DNA of 64,000 nucleotides from Lachnospiraceae bacterium XBD2001 (GTDB lineage Bacteria; Bacillota; Clostridia; Lachnospirales; Lachnospiraceae): positions 141,146 through 205,145 of the forward strand of contig FPAN01000007.1 of the NCBI GenBank assembly GCA_900116395.1, given 5' to 3'. Of the stretch, positions 51,620-60,556 are shown piece after piece. Both the position numbers and the translations under genes were made by a program. Every line of letters starts with the position of its first letter. The stretch's first letter is position 1. The notes below the pieces were generated by a model. The model ran no database searches. It was not told the origin of the DNA and saw only the letters and a list, made by a program, of their open reading frames with translations.

Positions 51620-51639
51620 AGGCCCGCTCCCCTCACCGA

Positions 51640-52446
51640 CTATAGAACGATTTCATCTCCTACCTTGGCAAATCGCACACGGGCATCGAGGGCCTTCATT
51701 CTGGCCTCTTCCTGTGCTAAAAATTCGTCCGTATGGGTAGTGTGATAGTGACTGTACAGAATCTGCTTGCCCCCACAAGCATCTAATATCTCTAGTCCCC
51801 GTTCCTTGGTGGAGTGGCCGTATCCCCGATACTTCCGATACTCCTCCTGGGTATATTGTCCATCATAGATGAGCAAATCGCAGTCTTTTGCGAATCGAAT
51901 CAACTCCTCATCCTTGGCACTTCCATGTTCAAAATCTGTTGCATATACAACCGTTTTGCCTTCCGCAGTAATCCGATAGATGATGCTGCCTCCCGGATGA
52001 TGGGACGCCATAGTTGCCACCGTAATATCCCCTCCGATGGAAAAAGAACCGCCCACCGTAATATCCTGCCAATCAATATTTGCCGGATATTCATCAATGG
52101 TAAGGGGCCAAAACGGCTTCCCAAATACCGTATTCACTGCCTCTTGAATTCCACTGTAATTCGTTGCATCTCCAACATTCCCGTAGATGTGAATCCGAGA
52201 TTCTCCATGGGTCAGCCCGGAGAAAAAAGGCAGCCCCTGGATATGATCCAGATGCAAGTGGCTTAACAGGATATATGTACTTTTTGCGATATCAAAGGAT
52301 GCCGGAATAATTCCGCTTCCGGCATCCAGATAAATCTGTTTTCCTCCAATATCCAGCCGGTAACAGGAAGTTGCCCCGCCATAAATGGCGTAGGCACTTC
52401 CGGCCAGCGGAACGGAGCCTCGTACTCCGTAGATTGTAAGTTTCAT
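51640..52446 (-). CDS. Metallo-beta-lactamase fold hydrolase, phosphodiesterase candidate
   Basis: 268 residues. LLSHLHLDHIQGLPFF gives the HxHxDH metal site, LDAGSGI precedes it, TMASHHPGGSIIYRI and YATDFEHG supply the further ligands, and the end has LYSHYHTTHTDEF. The RNase Z / cyclic phosphodiesterase branch fits best. Next to a cyclase, a cyclic-nucleotide phosphodiesterase role is attractive but unproved. Confidence 0.8.
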   Translation of the reverse strand: MKLTIYGVRGSVPLAGSAYAIYGGATSCYRLDIGGKQIYLDAGSGIIPASFDIAKSTYILLSHLHLDHIQGLPFFSGLTHGESRIHIYGNVGDATNYSGIQEAVNTVFGKPFWPLTIDEYPANIDWQDITVGGSFSIGGDITVATMASHHPGGSIIYRITAEGKTVVYATDFEHGSAKDEELIRFAKDCDLLIYDGQYTQEEYRKYRGYGHSTKERGLEILDACGGKQILYSHYHTTHTDEFLAQEEARMKALDARVRFAKVGDEIVL

Positions 52447-52480
52447 GTGTTTTTTCCCTTGTGTTAAAAACCATTATGCA

Positions 52481-54295
52481 CTATTGCGAAACGCGTAAAG
52501 TCATCGGTACTGACTGCTCATCACCTATTATAGTCGTTACATCTTCTCGATCGAAAGATACTGTTGCTGAATAACTAGTACCACCACCCGCATCTTCTTG
52601 TGCTCTAAAATCAAAAGTGTTCGTACCATTACCCGAATATGTAAGATAGAATGGTCTATTACCCGTAATAGTAACTGTTTCACCAACTTGTACATTTATT
52701 GTAGATCCACTTGTAATTGTGGAACCATTACATGTAGCACTAAAATCAGCCGGAGTGTTGGCATCAAGAGTTACCACTAACGTACGATATGAAAGTTCAT
52801 AATTTACAGTCACAGTATCTCCACTATTTCCAGCAACCAATGTAGCGCTATTTTCACTAGATGAGAAATTACCACTACCTTGGTGACTCCATAAGGCTTT
52901 ATAGCCTGTAGCTGGTGTTGCCGTTATTGTCAAGCTCTCACCTTCATATGCTAAATAATAGTGTTCGTTATAGTTTTCTTCCCCACTTCCGTTATCTACT
53001 CCACCTTCTACAGAGCCCTCTTCTCCATCGAAGCTCCACTGAACGGTCACATTCTTATCTCTCGGCAGTGCCTCGAAGCTTGCCGTTACAACCGCATTCG
53101 CAGCAGCCATAATTAAGGTTGTAGTTGCTTCAGACGCATTTGCTAATGTTGCTCCACCTTCTGTTACTGTCCACTGTAAGAACTTGTAACCTGCACTTGG
53201 TGTAGCCGTTAAGGTTACAGATGCACCCGCTTCTGCGCTTGGTACACTTGGAGTTGCACTACCACCTTCTGCCGGAGATGAAGATACAGATACGTTATAT
53301 GTTGTTGGAGTCGTTGCTGCCGGCGTAGACTGCTGCTGTGCCGGTGGCTGCTCCTCTGCAGGTGGTGTTTCCTCCGGTTGAGTAGTCTGTGTGGTTCTTC
53401 TAGGCGTCGTCGGATTGGTGGTTGGTGTCTCTACCTCTTCCACTTCCTCCGGTTCCTCTTCTTCCTCTTCTTCCGGCTCCTTCATCTCTTCGATGACTTC
53501 TTCTAACAGTTCTTCGTATTCTTCCGGAAGAACCATGTCACCCGGTAGAATTTCCTTAATAATCGCCTCCCGGATAACTGCCTTTGGTTCAAATCCGGTG
53601 GCATCAACAAACCGCTTAAAGAGTGTCGGATACTGCACGATATTTCGTAACATTTCTCGTGGAACGTCTTCGATGGTATAATTTTCTAGTTCGAAGGCTA
53701 CGGTTTTTCCATCCTTGGAGATCAAGTACACATGAACCTTTTGCCCGGCAGTAAAATCCGCTTCAATGGTATCTCCTGTTTCGGGATTGATTCCAGTTAC
53801 ATGTACGGTTCCATCACCAATATAGAGATCACTGTTCTCAGCATCCACCCATCCGCTGGTACCTCGAATACCGACAACCATGGTGGAAGTACTGATATCC
53901 ATTGTCTCATCGTCCGCCAACTTCTCCGTGACATTGAAAAACAGACGGCCACTGTTGAGTTTTAACTCCAACGCTTTGCCCGACTTTTCAAATACCACCT
54001 GACTCTGTTTCTCGATTGTAAGGTATTTGGTATCATCCAAAGACAGATCAACTAAGCCGTCACTACCGGTCTGCAATGCATTTCCGGAGTACAGCTTCAT
54101 GTTGTCCATAATGACCATATCCTGACCGGATGCATCCAGAAGCGCCACTTCGCCCTCCTGGCGAATCAGTCTCATTACCATAGCGGTCAGTTTGTTTTTG
54201 TTCATGAGAATAACGGCTAGAATTACCGCAAGGATTGCAAGTACTCCAACAACGATACCAACGATTGCCTTGGTACTCAGTTTCTTTTCTTGCAT
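52481..54295 (-). CDS. FecR-domain surface protein with Pro/Thr linker and beta-repeat tail
   Basis: 604 residues. A single N-terminal membrane segment (AIVGIVVGVLAILAVILAVI, about 10-29) is followed by a FecR-like domain (about 40-215; STSTMVVGIRGTSGWV is diagnostic), an acidic Glu/Pro-rich and Thr-rich linker (about 255-325) and two or three Listeria/Bacteroides-type beta repeats (GYKFLQWTVTEGG, TATPATGYKALW). The last 150 codons use AT-rich codons unlike the first part. It lies outside the cell and could sense wall state for the cyclase in the same operon. Confidence 0.85.
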   Translation of the reverse strand: MQEKKLSTKAIVGIVVGVLAILAVILAVILMNKNKLTAMVMRLIRQEGEVALLDASGQDMVIMDNMKLYSGNALQTGSDGLVDLSLDDTKYLTIEKQSQVVFEKSGKALELKLNSGRLFFNVTEKLADDETMDISTSTMVVGIRGTSGWVDAENSDLYIGDGTVHVTGINPETGDTIEADFTAGQKVHVYLISKDGKTVAFELENYTIEDVPREMLRNIVQYPTLFKRFVDATGFEPKAVIREAIIKEILPGDMVLPEEYEELLEEVIEEMKEPEEEEEEEPEEVEEVETPTTNPTTPRRTTQTTQPEETPPAEEQPPAQQQSTPAATTPTTYNVSVSSSPAEGGSATPSVPSAEAGASVTLTATPSAGYKFLQWTVTEGGATLANASEATTTLIMAAANAVVTASFEALPRDKNVTVQWSFDGEEGSVEGGVDNGSGEENYNEHYYLAYEGESLTITATPATGYKALWSHQGSGNFSSSENSATLVAGNSGDTVTVNYELSYRTLVVTLDANTPADFSATCNGSTITSGSTINVQVGETVTITGNRPFYLTYSGNGTNTFDFRAQEDAGGGTSYSATVSFDREDVTTIIGDEQSVPMTLRVSQ

Positions 54296-54353
54296 AGAAC
54301 CCCCCTTATCAATGAATCACTTCCGCCTTCTCCAGTTTCCCCTAGGTATCTTT

Positions 54354-54382
54354 ATTTTACCTGTTTATAGTGTAATTATCAA
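54354..54382 (-). promoter_or_regulatory. Promoter of the FecR-cyclase operon
   Basis: On the minus strand TTGATA (54377-54382) and TAAAAT (54354-54359) with a 17-base spacer, 58 bases before the FecR start codon. The four genes follow with gaps of 34, 20 and -4 bases. Confidence 0.65.
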
Positions 54383-54433
54383 ACAATTTACTCATAATTT
54401 AACAATATTCTAAAACTTTTTTGCAAGAAAAAA

Positions 54434-54459
54434 GCGAGGACCCAGCAGTGGATCCTCGC
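54434..54459 (-). terminator. Intrinsic terminator after the first chemoreceptor
   Basis: GCGAGGA-x-CCA stem (54434-54443 with 54449-54459) and a short loop; TTTTTTC follows on the minus strand. Confidence 0.85.
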
Positions 54460-54481
54460 CAGTTAGCATTATGATACTACA

Positions 54482-56233
54482 TTAATACTTAAATTTATTC
54501 ACTTCTTCGTCCAGATGCTTCGCAATCTCGGAATTCTCATTGACCACATCCTGGTTCTGCTTCATGTTCTCGGACATGTCCACAACAGCGGTGGTAACTT
54601 CAGAGATACCGCGGGCATTCTCTTCTACTGCGGCAGATACGGAATCCATGGCCTCTGCTACGCTGTTCATGGACTCATCAATGCTTAAGGATAGGTTCTC
54701 CATGTCCGTTAACATGCGACTCAAATCCTTGGCATCTTCCTCATACTGCGCACCGGTCTCGCTCATGGCACGATAACCGCCGATGGTCTTCTCGCGTACA
54801 AATTCCACCATACGGCTGGCTTCATCAGCCAAGTCATGTACGTTCTCGATAACGTTGCTACTGATCTCCTGAATCTCCTTGGCAACGTTAGCAGAGTTGG
54901 TTGCTAAGTTGCTAATCTCTTCCGCAACGACTGCAAATCCACGGCCGTGTTCTCCGGCTCTTGCAGCCTCAATGGATGCATTCAGGGACAACAGATTGGT
55001 CTGGCTGGCAATCTCCAAGATGGTCTGTGTCAGCTTGCTGATATCTTCCACGGCTTTGGACTTCTCAATTTTTTCATCCAAGGCAGCAGTCATATCGTCT
55101 GCCGCCTGCTGGGCATTGGCCGTCTCGATTTCGGAGTTCTCACGCAATTCCAGTGCACGAGCCTCCATGGACTTGGCAAATTCCGTACCCTTGGTCAGGT
55201 TGGTATGCATGCCGGTCAACTCGTCCTTAATATCGCTGGTAGAGGACTGTACCTGCTGCAGGCTGGCGGAAGTCTCCTCCATGACGGCAGACATGGTCTC
55301 CATGGTTCCGGATACCGCATTCAAGCGATCTGTGGTCTGGTTGGTGGAATCCAACGCAGTTGCAACAGAGCCGGATAAGGACTGGGAGTTAAAAGAGATA
55401 CTGATGACAACGCTTCGAATATGTTCCAACAAACGGTTGATATTCTCTGCAATATCGCCAACCTCATCGTTGTTACGAATCTCAATCTTCTTGGTTAAGT
55501 CGCCGTCGTTGCTGGCCAGCTCGGCAACCTTGTTATTCACAACCTTCAAGCCCTTGGTAATGCTGCTTGCAATCAAAACAGATAAGAGAATACTAAGAAT
55601 CAGCATCACGCTTCCGGCTTCTCCCATGGCACGAATAATCTCATGCATAGAGGCCTTCACGCAGTCCGCATTGTTCTCAATAACCAGAACGCCTACATTC
55701 TTGCCGCCAAATCCCTCAATTGGAGCCAGAGCAATCATGTAGTCCCCATTCTTATCATGCTTTACATCCGGAATCACATAACCGTCGGATTCCCAAGCGG
55801 CAGCTACCGCGTCCTTCAAGGATGCATCAATCGGCTCACCTAAAGTAGCACGTCGCATATCTGTCAGATACACATATTGGCCATCGCGCTCACCAATGGT
55901 ATAAATTGCATGAAGATCCGAATGGTCGGCGATTTTCTGTAAAGCCTGCTGCATCTGCTGGTTGGCATAGCTCTGCTCGGAGCCCACCTCTAAGAGGTTC
56001 AAGAGATTGCCGTCAACGGTACTGGATGCTACCTGAGTTAATGACAACGTATCTGCTGCCATACGATCGGTATAAGACTTGGATACGCGACCATAAATCG
56101 CTAGACTGACTGCTACAGTCACAAGAATCGTTACGAACAGCATTCCGATAATAATCTTGTTACGAATGCTAAAACGCAGCGCCTTCTTCGTATTCTTCGG
56201 CTTCTTCGCCTTAGAATTCTTGGATGTTTTCAT
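54482..56233 (-). CDS. Methyl-accepting chemotaxis protein
   Basis: 583 residues. Membrane segments at about 25-47 and 205-228 enclose a sensor domain of about 160 residues; a HAMP domain follows ([18 protein letters not shown]) and then the signalling helices with the hairpin tip [17 protein letters not shown] and AVVAEEI. The basic N terminus ([12 protein letters not shown]) is Lys-rich. It transmits ligand state to CheA. Ligand unknown. Confidence 0.93.
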   Translation of the reverse strand: MKTSKNSKAKKPKNTKKALRFSIRNKIIIGMLFVTILVTVAVSLAIYGRVSKSYTDRMAADTLSLTQVASSTVDGNLLNLLEVGSEQSYANQQMQQALQKIADHSDLHAIYTIGERDGQYVYLTDMRRATLGEPIDASLKDAVAAAWESDGYVIPDVKHDKNGDYMIALAPIEGFGGKNVGVLVIENNADCVKASMHEIIRAMGEAGSVMLILSILLSVLIASSITKGLKVVNNKVAELASNDGDLTKKIEIRNNDEVGDIAENINRLLEHIRSVVISISFNSQSLSGSVATALDSTNQTTDRLNAVSGTMETMSAVMEETSASLQQVQSSTSDIKDELTGMHTNLTKGTEFAKSMEARALELRENSEIETANAQQAADDMTAALDEKIEKSKAVEDISKLTQTILEIASQTNLLSLNASIEAARAGEHGRGFAVVAEEISNLATNSANVAKEIQEISSNVIENVHDLADEASRMVEFVREKTIGGYRAMSETGAQYEEDAKDLSRMLTDMENLSLSIDESMNSVAEAMDSVSAAVEENARGISEVTTAVVDMSENMKQNQDVVNENSEIAKHLDEEVNKFKY

Positions 56234-56467
56234 AGATTTTCCCCCTTCATATAAGCGAAATCACAATAAGTTGTCTTCCTATATCTGTCACACTTCACTC
56301 ATATATCAGGGGGTCTTCTCACCCAAAGGCCCTGCGTCTTATGTTAACTGCTTCTAGATACTTCAATACTTCCTATTATGCCGCTCAATTCAAGTATGTT
56401 ACTCTTCTGATATTTTACCAAATCATTGGTGAGAATACATCATTTTTCTGTTATTTTTGCAACAAAA

Positions 56468-56497
56468 AACGGATGACGAGCATTTTCGCCATCCGTT
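56468..56497 (-). terminator. Intrinsic terminator after the aldolase gene
   Basis: AACGGATG-x-CGA (56468-56479 region) pairs with TCG-x-CATCCGTT (to 56497); TTTTTTG follows on the minus strand. The 234 bases from here to the chemoreceptor start hold no gene. Confidence 0.85.
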
Positions 56498-56520
56498 GTA
56501 TTTCAAACATAATTATCAGA

Positions 56521-57174
56521 TTAGTCTCCGAAAACCTTGCGGTAATCATCCTGGAACTTCTTGATACCTGCATCAGTCAATGGATGCTTGGTCATGGTCT
56601 CGATTACGCTATATGGAATGGTTGCAATATCTGCACCGGCCAATGCCGCATCCTTCACATGGATTGGGTTACGGATGGAAGCTGCGATAATCTCGGTCTC
56701 ATATCCGTAGTTCTCGAAGATGGTTACAATCTCATCGATTAAGTCCATACCGGTGGTGCTGATGTCATCCAATCTTCCAAGGAATGGAGAAACATAGGTA
56801 GCACCTGCCTCAGCAGCAAGCAATGCCTGGTTCGCGGTAAAAATCAAAGTCACGTTGGTCTTGATGCCTTCCTTGGATAATACCTTAACGGCCTTCAATC
56901 CCTCTACAGTCATAGGAATCTTAACAACCATATTCTTATGGATCTTAGCAATCTCACGGCCTTCTGCAATCATGCCCTCTGCATCTACAGTAGTAGCCTT
57001 TACTTCGCCACTGATTGGGCCGTCTACGATAGAGGTGATTTCCTTAATAACCTCTGCGAAATCTCTGCCTTCCTTCGCAATCAAAGAAGGATTCGTGGTA
57101 ACACCGCTGATTACCCCCATATCATTTGCTTTGCGAATGTCATCTACATTGGCTGTGTCAATAAATAACTTCAT
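56521..57174 (-). CDS. fsa: Fructose-6-phosphate aldolase / transaldolase-like protein
   Basis: 217 residues, the short TalC/Fsa form. The Schiff-base lysine is Lys85 in [22 protein letters not shown] and [11 protein letters not shown] are the family blocks. It either cleaves fructose-6-phosphate or acts as transaldolase in the pentose phosphate pathway; short proteins of this kind do both. It has its own promoter and terminator. Confidence 0.92.
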   Translation of the reverse strand: MKLFIDTANVDDIRKANDMGVISGVTTNPSLIAKEGRDFAEVIKEITSIVDGPISGEVKATTVDAEGMIAEGREIAKIHKNMVVKIPMTVEGLKAVKVLSKEGIKTNVTLIFTANQALLAAEAGATYVSPFLGRLDDISTTGMDLIDEIVTIFENYGYETEIIAASIRNPIHVKDAALAGADIATIPYSVIETMTKHPLTDAGIKKFQDDYRKVFGD

Positions 57175-57208
57175 AATTACTGTCCCTTTCCCTAATACTA
57201 CTTGTTTA

Positions 57209-57222
57209 CGTGCACGTGCACG
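57209..57222. promoter_or_regulatory. 14-bp perfect palindrome in the aldolase leader
   Basis: CGTGCACGTGCACG is its own complement and lies between the -10 box at 57248-57253 and the aldolase start, 35 bases before the ATG. Position suits a repressor operator of LacI/GalR size. Confidence 0.5.
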
Positions 57223-57247
57223 CTTTCGATAAACCTATTGTACCACA

Positions 57248-57277
57248 ATTATACAAAATGGTATCCCCCAACTGCAA
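57248..57277 (-). promoter_or_regulatory. Promoter of the aldolase gene
   Basis: On the minus strand TTGCAG (57272-57277) and TATAAT (57248-57253) with an 18-base spacer. Confidence 0.6.
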
Positions 57278-57350
57278 ATTTTACACGAAAATGTTAGATA
57301 CTCTCCCGCCCCGGTCAGTATTTGTAAGGAAAAACATCTTCCAACGAGAA

Positions 57351-57375
57351 AGACGGCCGCATTTTGCGACCGTCT
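57351..57375 (-). terminator. Hairpin terminator after the cystine transporter gene
   Basis: AGACGGCCGC (57351-57360) and GCGACCGTCT (57366-57375) pair over ten bases with one wobble, five-base loop. On the minus strand TTCTCG follows; on the plus strand CTTTTTAT, so it may act in both directions. Confidence 0.7.
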
Positions 57376-57427
57376 CTTTTTATATTGTATGTAGAAGGAG
57401 TTGTTTGGCATATGATATGTCAGTAAT

Positions 57428-58780
57428 CTATGCTGCTTTTTCTGCAGCGGTTTCCTCTGTGGAGGATGTTGTTTTCTTTTTCGGTACTCGGTTGTAAGCG
57501 TCCTCATCTAAGAGGCCTTCGGTCTTGGCTACCAATACGGATGCAGTTGCTGCACCTACCACGTTGGTAGCGGTACGGGCCATATCCACAATGCTGGAGA
57601 TTGGGGATAAGAGTACAATCAACTCTACCGGAAGTCCGGCAGCAGCAAACAGTGCTGTTGCAGTAATGGTTGCGGTTCCCGGTACCCCCACCGTTCCAAT
57701 CGATACCAGTAGTGCGAGTGCGATTAAGGAGAGGTACTGTGGAACGGAATAGTGAATTCCGGAAGCATGGATGGCAAATACAGCGGTTAATACCGGCCAT
57801 ACACCTGCGCATCCCGGCATACCCAGGTTGGCACCAAGGCTAGTGGTGAAGGATGCCACATCTTCGTCCACACCCAGCTCTTCCCGTAACTGCCCGATGG
57901 TGACCGGAAGGGTTCCCACGCTACTCTGGGAGGTAAAAGCTACCACACCGGCCGGTGCAATCTTACGGAAGAAGTGAATCGGGTTCAAACGTCCAATGAA
58001 GCGAATCAGCAGTGCTTCCACACCGAAGAGCTGGACTGCGCACAATACATATGCGACAACCAATACGGTAAGAAGCGGTAATAAATCTGCTACATTGCTT
58101 CTACCCACTGCTCTTGCAATCAAAGATGTGACTGCATATGGTGTAAATCCAACAATCCAATTGATGGCCTTGCCAAGTACCTTATTGCCGGCATCAACGA
58201 AGGACTTAAACACCGTAACGGATTCATCATGCTTTCTGACTTTGTTGTAAGCGATTCCAATTACAAGTGCGAATACGATGATTGGAACCACTGCATTGTT
58301 TCCCCAGCTGGTGATAACATTTCTAGGGAAAAGTCCGACGATGGTGTCAACCACCGTCGGCACCTCAGCCGCCTGCGCCTCGGCATCCAACGTATAGTTG
58401 AATCCACGTCCGATGCCAAGTCCGACAGCTGCCGCAAGCGTCAGAACACTTGCAGTAAAGGTGTTAAGTAAAAGGAATAGAACGGATTTTAGCCCAACCT
58501 TCTGTAAGCGAATGGACTCACCGAGATTGGTAATACTGGAGATTACCGAAAACAGTAACAGCGGTACCACAAACGCCTGTAACGCTCCGGCGTAAATACT
58601 TCCGAACGCTGCTACGTATGTATAGTTCTCGCGGAAGATCAATCCGATAACTACACCGATGGCCGTACCGACCAGGGTGCGGATACCGAAATTCACTCTT
58701 CTGCGATGCAGATAATATAATAGGCCGAAGCCTACCAGGGCTGCTGCAAGTGCCCCGATTTCCAAAAAGTTCACGTTCAT
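57428..58780 (-). CDS. tcyP: L-cystine transporter, sodium:dicarboxylate symporter family
   Basis: 450 residues from the ATG at 58780, which has GGAGGG upstream. Eight to ten membrane segments with the family blocks VVPLLLFSVISSITNL, AFTSQSSVGTLPVTI (substrate hairpin) and GVPGTATITATAL. FGSIYAGALQAFVVPLL places it with TcyP/YdjN cystine carriers rather than glutamate carriers. It lies 78 bases after metY with no terminator between, so it shares the Met/Cys leader. The acidic/Lys tail is short. Confidence 0.88.
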   Translation of the reverse strand: MNVNFLEIGALAAALVGFGLLYYLHRRRVNFGIRTLVGTAIGVVIGLIFRENYTYVAAFGSIYAGALQAFVVPLLLFSVISSITNLGESIRLQKVGLKSVLFLLLNTFTASVLTLAAAVGLGIGRGFNYTLDAEAQAAEVPTVVDTIVGLFPRNVITSWGNNAVVPIIVFALVIGIAYNKVRKHDESVTVFKSFVDAGNKVLGKAINWIVGFTPYAVTSLIARAVGRSNVADLLPLLTVLVVAYVLCAVQLFGVEALLIRFIGRLNPIHFFRKIAPAGVVAFTSQSSVGTLPVTIGQLREELGVDEDVASFTTSLGANLGMPGCAGVWPVLTAVFAIHASGIHYSVPQYLSLIALALLVSIGTVGVPGTATITATALFAAAGLPVELIVLLSPISSIVDMARTATNVVGAATASVLVAKTEGLLDEDAYNRVPKKKTTSSTEETAAEKAA

Positions 58781-58858
58781 TTGTTTTCCCTCCAAAAGAA
58801 CTGTTTGGTGCGAGCCAAATTTTTCTACTAGTTTCTTTTTTTCTCTTTTGTAAAAGTC

Positions 58859-60154
58859 TTACAGTGCTTCCACTGCAGCGAATCCCTGCTCCAAATCCCA
58901 GATGATATCATCGATATGCTCGGTTCCAATGGAGAGACGGATGGTATTCTCATAGATACCTGCTGCCTCTAACTGCTCCGGGCTCATCTCTGCATGGGTA
59001 GTATCATACGGATGGATGACAAGACTCTTCACATCTGCAACGTTTGCAAGAAGGGAGAATACCTTCAATCCATCGATGAATGCATAGGCTTCCTTCTGGC
59101 CACCCTTGATGTTGAAGGTGAAGATGCTTGCTCCGCCATTCGGGAAGTACTTCTCATATAAGGCATGATCCGGATGATTCGGAAGGGAAGGATGGCTAAC
59201 GCTCTCTACCAATGGATGCTTGGAGAGGAAGTCTACCACCTTCTTGGTGTTCTCTGCGTGACGCTCTATACGCAAGGACAAGGTCTCAAGTCCCTGCAAC
59301 AAAATCCATGCGCTGATTGGTGCGATTGATGCACCGGTATCTCTTAAGAGAATCGCACGAACGTAGGTTACGAATGCAGCAGGGCCTGCTGCATCAACAA
59401 AGGATACACCGTGGTAGCTGGCATTTGGTTCAGTAAACTGTGGATATTTACCGGAGGCTTTCCAATCGAATGTTCCGCCATCTACGATGATTCCGCCAAG
59501 TGTGGAGCCGTGACCTCCAATGAACTTGGTTGCGGAGTGGATGACGATGTCAGCACCATGCTCGATCGGGCGAATTAAAAATGGTGTACCGAATGTGTTG
59601 TCGATGACGAGCGGAATCTTATGCTTATGAGCGACTTCCGCAAGGGCATCAATGTCCGGAATATCCGAATGAGGATTTCCTAAGGTCTCGATAAATAGGA
59701 CTTTGGTATTCTCGTTGATTGCTGCTTCGACCTCATCAAGCTTATGTACATCAACGAAAGTGGTTGTAATACCGTATCCCGGAAGTGTCTGATCCAAGAG
59801 GTTGTAGCTTCCGCCGTAGATGGTCTTCTGTGCTACAACGTTGTCACCTGCCTTCGCAAGTGCAAGGATGGTATAAGTTACTGCTGCTGCACCGGCTGCT
59901 AATGCAAGTCCTGCAACGCCGCCTTCCAATGCTGCTACACGCTCTTCCAACACACCCTGGGTGGAGTTGGTTAATCTGCCGTAGATGTTACCGGCATCTC
60001 TTAAGTTAAAGCGGTCTGCTGCATGCTGTGCGCTATGGAATACGTAGGATGTGGTCTGATAAATCGGTACTGCTCTGGAATCGGTAGCGCTGTCTGCCTG
60101 TTCCTGTCCTACGTGTAACTGCTTGGTTTCAAATTTGAATTCGTGATTTGCCAT
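58859..60154 (-). CDS. metY: O-acetylhomoserine sulfhydrylase
   Basis: 431 residues, the MetY length. The PLP lysine is Lys210 in [40 protein letters not shown] and the SVAD-like [16 protein letters not shown] are family blocks. It adds sulfide (or methanethiol) to O-acetylhomoserine to give homocysteine or methionine. The leader of about 300 bases upstream contains a Met/Cys-rich leader peptide and a terminator. The cystine transporter follows in the same direction. Confidence 0.95.
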   Translation of the reverse strand: MANHEFKFETKQLHVGQEQADSATDSRAVPIYQTTSYVFHSAQHAADRFNLRDAGNIYGRLTNSTQGVLEERVAALEGGVAGLALAAGAAAVTYTILALAKAGDNVVAQKTIYGGSYNLLDQTLPGYGITTTFVDVHKLDEVEAAINENTKVLFIETLGNPHSDIPDIDALAEVAHKHKIPLVIDNTFGTPFLIRPIEHGADIVIHSATKFIGGHGSTLGGIIVDGGTFDWKASGKYPQFTEPNASYHGVSFVDAAGPAAFVTYVRAILLRDTGASIAPISAWILLQGLETLSLRIERHAENTKKVVDFLSKHPLVESVSHPSLPNHPDHALYEKYFPNGGASIFTFNIKGGQKEAYAFIDGLKVFSLLANVADVKSLVIHPYDTTHAEMSPEQLEAAGIYENTIRLSIGTEHIDDIIWDLEQGFAAVEAL

Positions 60155-60217
60155 TGTTGTTTTCCTCTTACTTTCCTTTTTTTACGTTTTGTCTTGTTGC
60201 CCTAAATCTTATGAATC

Positions 60218-60249
60218 AAAAAAGGCACCTCCGTATGGGGAAGTGCCTC
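60218..60249 (-). terminator. Terminator of the metY leader
   Basis: On the minus strand GGCACTTCC (60239-60247) pairs with GGAGGTGCC (60224-60232), nine pairs with one wobble and an A-U extension, then six T residues (60218-60223). It is 64 bases before the metY start and cannot form together with the antiterminator that uses 60241-60250. Confidence 0.9.
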
Positions 60250-60320
60250 TGACAGTCATCTATGTTGATTCTTCATCACATTCGTGTTGCCCGATTCCAT
60301 CGATTCAGGGAGAAGCACTT
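60241..60320 (-). promoter_or_regulatory. Antiterminator stem of the metY leader
   Basis: On the minus strand AAGTGCTTCT (60311-60320) is complementary over ten positions, one of them G-U, to AGAGGCACTT (60241-60250). The second arm overlaps the 5' arm of the terminator, so the two folds exclude each other. The first arm lies inside leader-peptide codons 33-36, where a translating ribosome would cover it. Confidence 0.8.
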
Positions 60321-60416
60321 GTCTTGTTGTACACTAATTACAGATGCCATACACATCATGCCATCCATACAACACATCATCATGTTATTCTTGCTTGTCT
60401 TATTCTGTGTAAACAT
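60276..60416 (-). CDS. Met/Cys-rich leader peptide of metY
   Basis: 46 codons. ATG at 60416 follows AAAGGAGAAAGCAT, one of the best ribosome binding sites of the window. Residues 12-23 read MMMCCMDGMMCM: seven Met and three Cys codons in twelve (60348-60383). The rest is ordinary (N terminus MFTQNKTSKNN; tail SLNRWNRATRM). Two further Cys/Met occur at positions 34 and 46. The stop codon (60276-60278) lies before the terminator. This is the layout of amino-acid leader peptides such as those of trp, his and leu operons, here for sulfur amino acids. Translation is not proven but the start signal is strong. Confidence 0.82.
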   Translation of the reverse strand: MFTQNKTSKNNMMMCCMDGMMCMASVISVQQDKCFSLNRWNRATRM

Positions 60417-60468
60417 ATGCTTTCTCCTTTCTTTTTTGATTTCATATATTTCCTACTTGTTTAATAGG

Positions 60469-60497
60469 AATATAGCACATTGATTTCTACCCGTCAA
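60469..60497 (-). promoter_or_regulatory. Promoter of the metY leader
   Basis: On the minus strand TTGACG (60492-60497) and TATATT (60469-60474) with a 17-base spacer. The transcript would start near 60462, about 45 bases before the leader peptide start. Confidence 0.7.
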
Positions 60498-60526
60498 CAA
60501 CAATTTTTATTTTTTTGAAAAAAATT

Positions 60527-60549
60527 CCCCCTTCTTATAAAGAAGGAGG
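60527..60549 (-). terminator. Intrinsic terminator after the second chemoreceptor
   Basis: CCCCCTTCTT (60527-60536) and AAGAAGGAGG (60540-60549) pair with one wobble and a three-base loop; ATTTTTTT follows on the minus strand. It separates the chemoreceptor from the metY promoter. Confidence 0.9.
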
Positions 60550-60556
60550 AAAAAGA

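Noticed and set aside
54879-55742. Long open frame antisense to the chemoreceptor gene
   Set aside because: 287 codons are open on the plus strand, but they lie wholly opposite a well-supported receptor gene and show a Ser/Leu/Ala-rich composition expected of an antisense shadow, without ribosome binding site or known motif.
57299-57330. Stray array unit near 57316
   Set aside because: TCAGTATTTG occurs but no ATACTGA is found 28 bases on in either direction, so it does not form a unit.
60241-60330. S-box (SAM-I) riboswitch in the metY leader
   Set aside because: GATGGAATCGGGCAAC resembles the GATGAAACCCGGCAACC core by eye, but the flanking S-box helices and the GAGGGA and closing segments are not found, and the bases are accounted for by the end of the leader-peptide frame.
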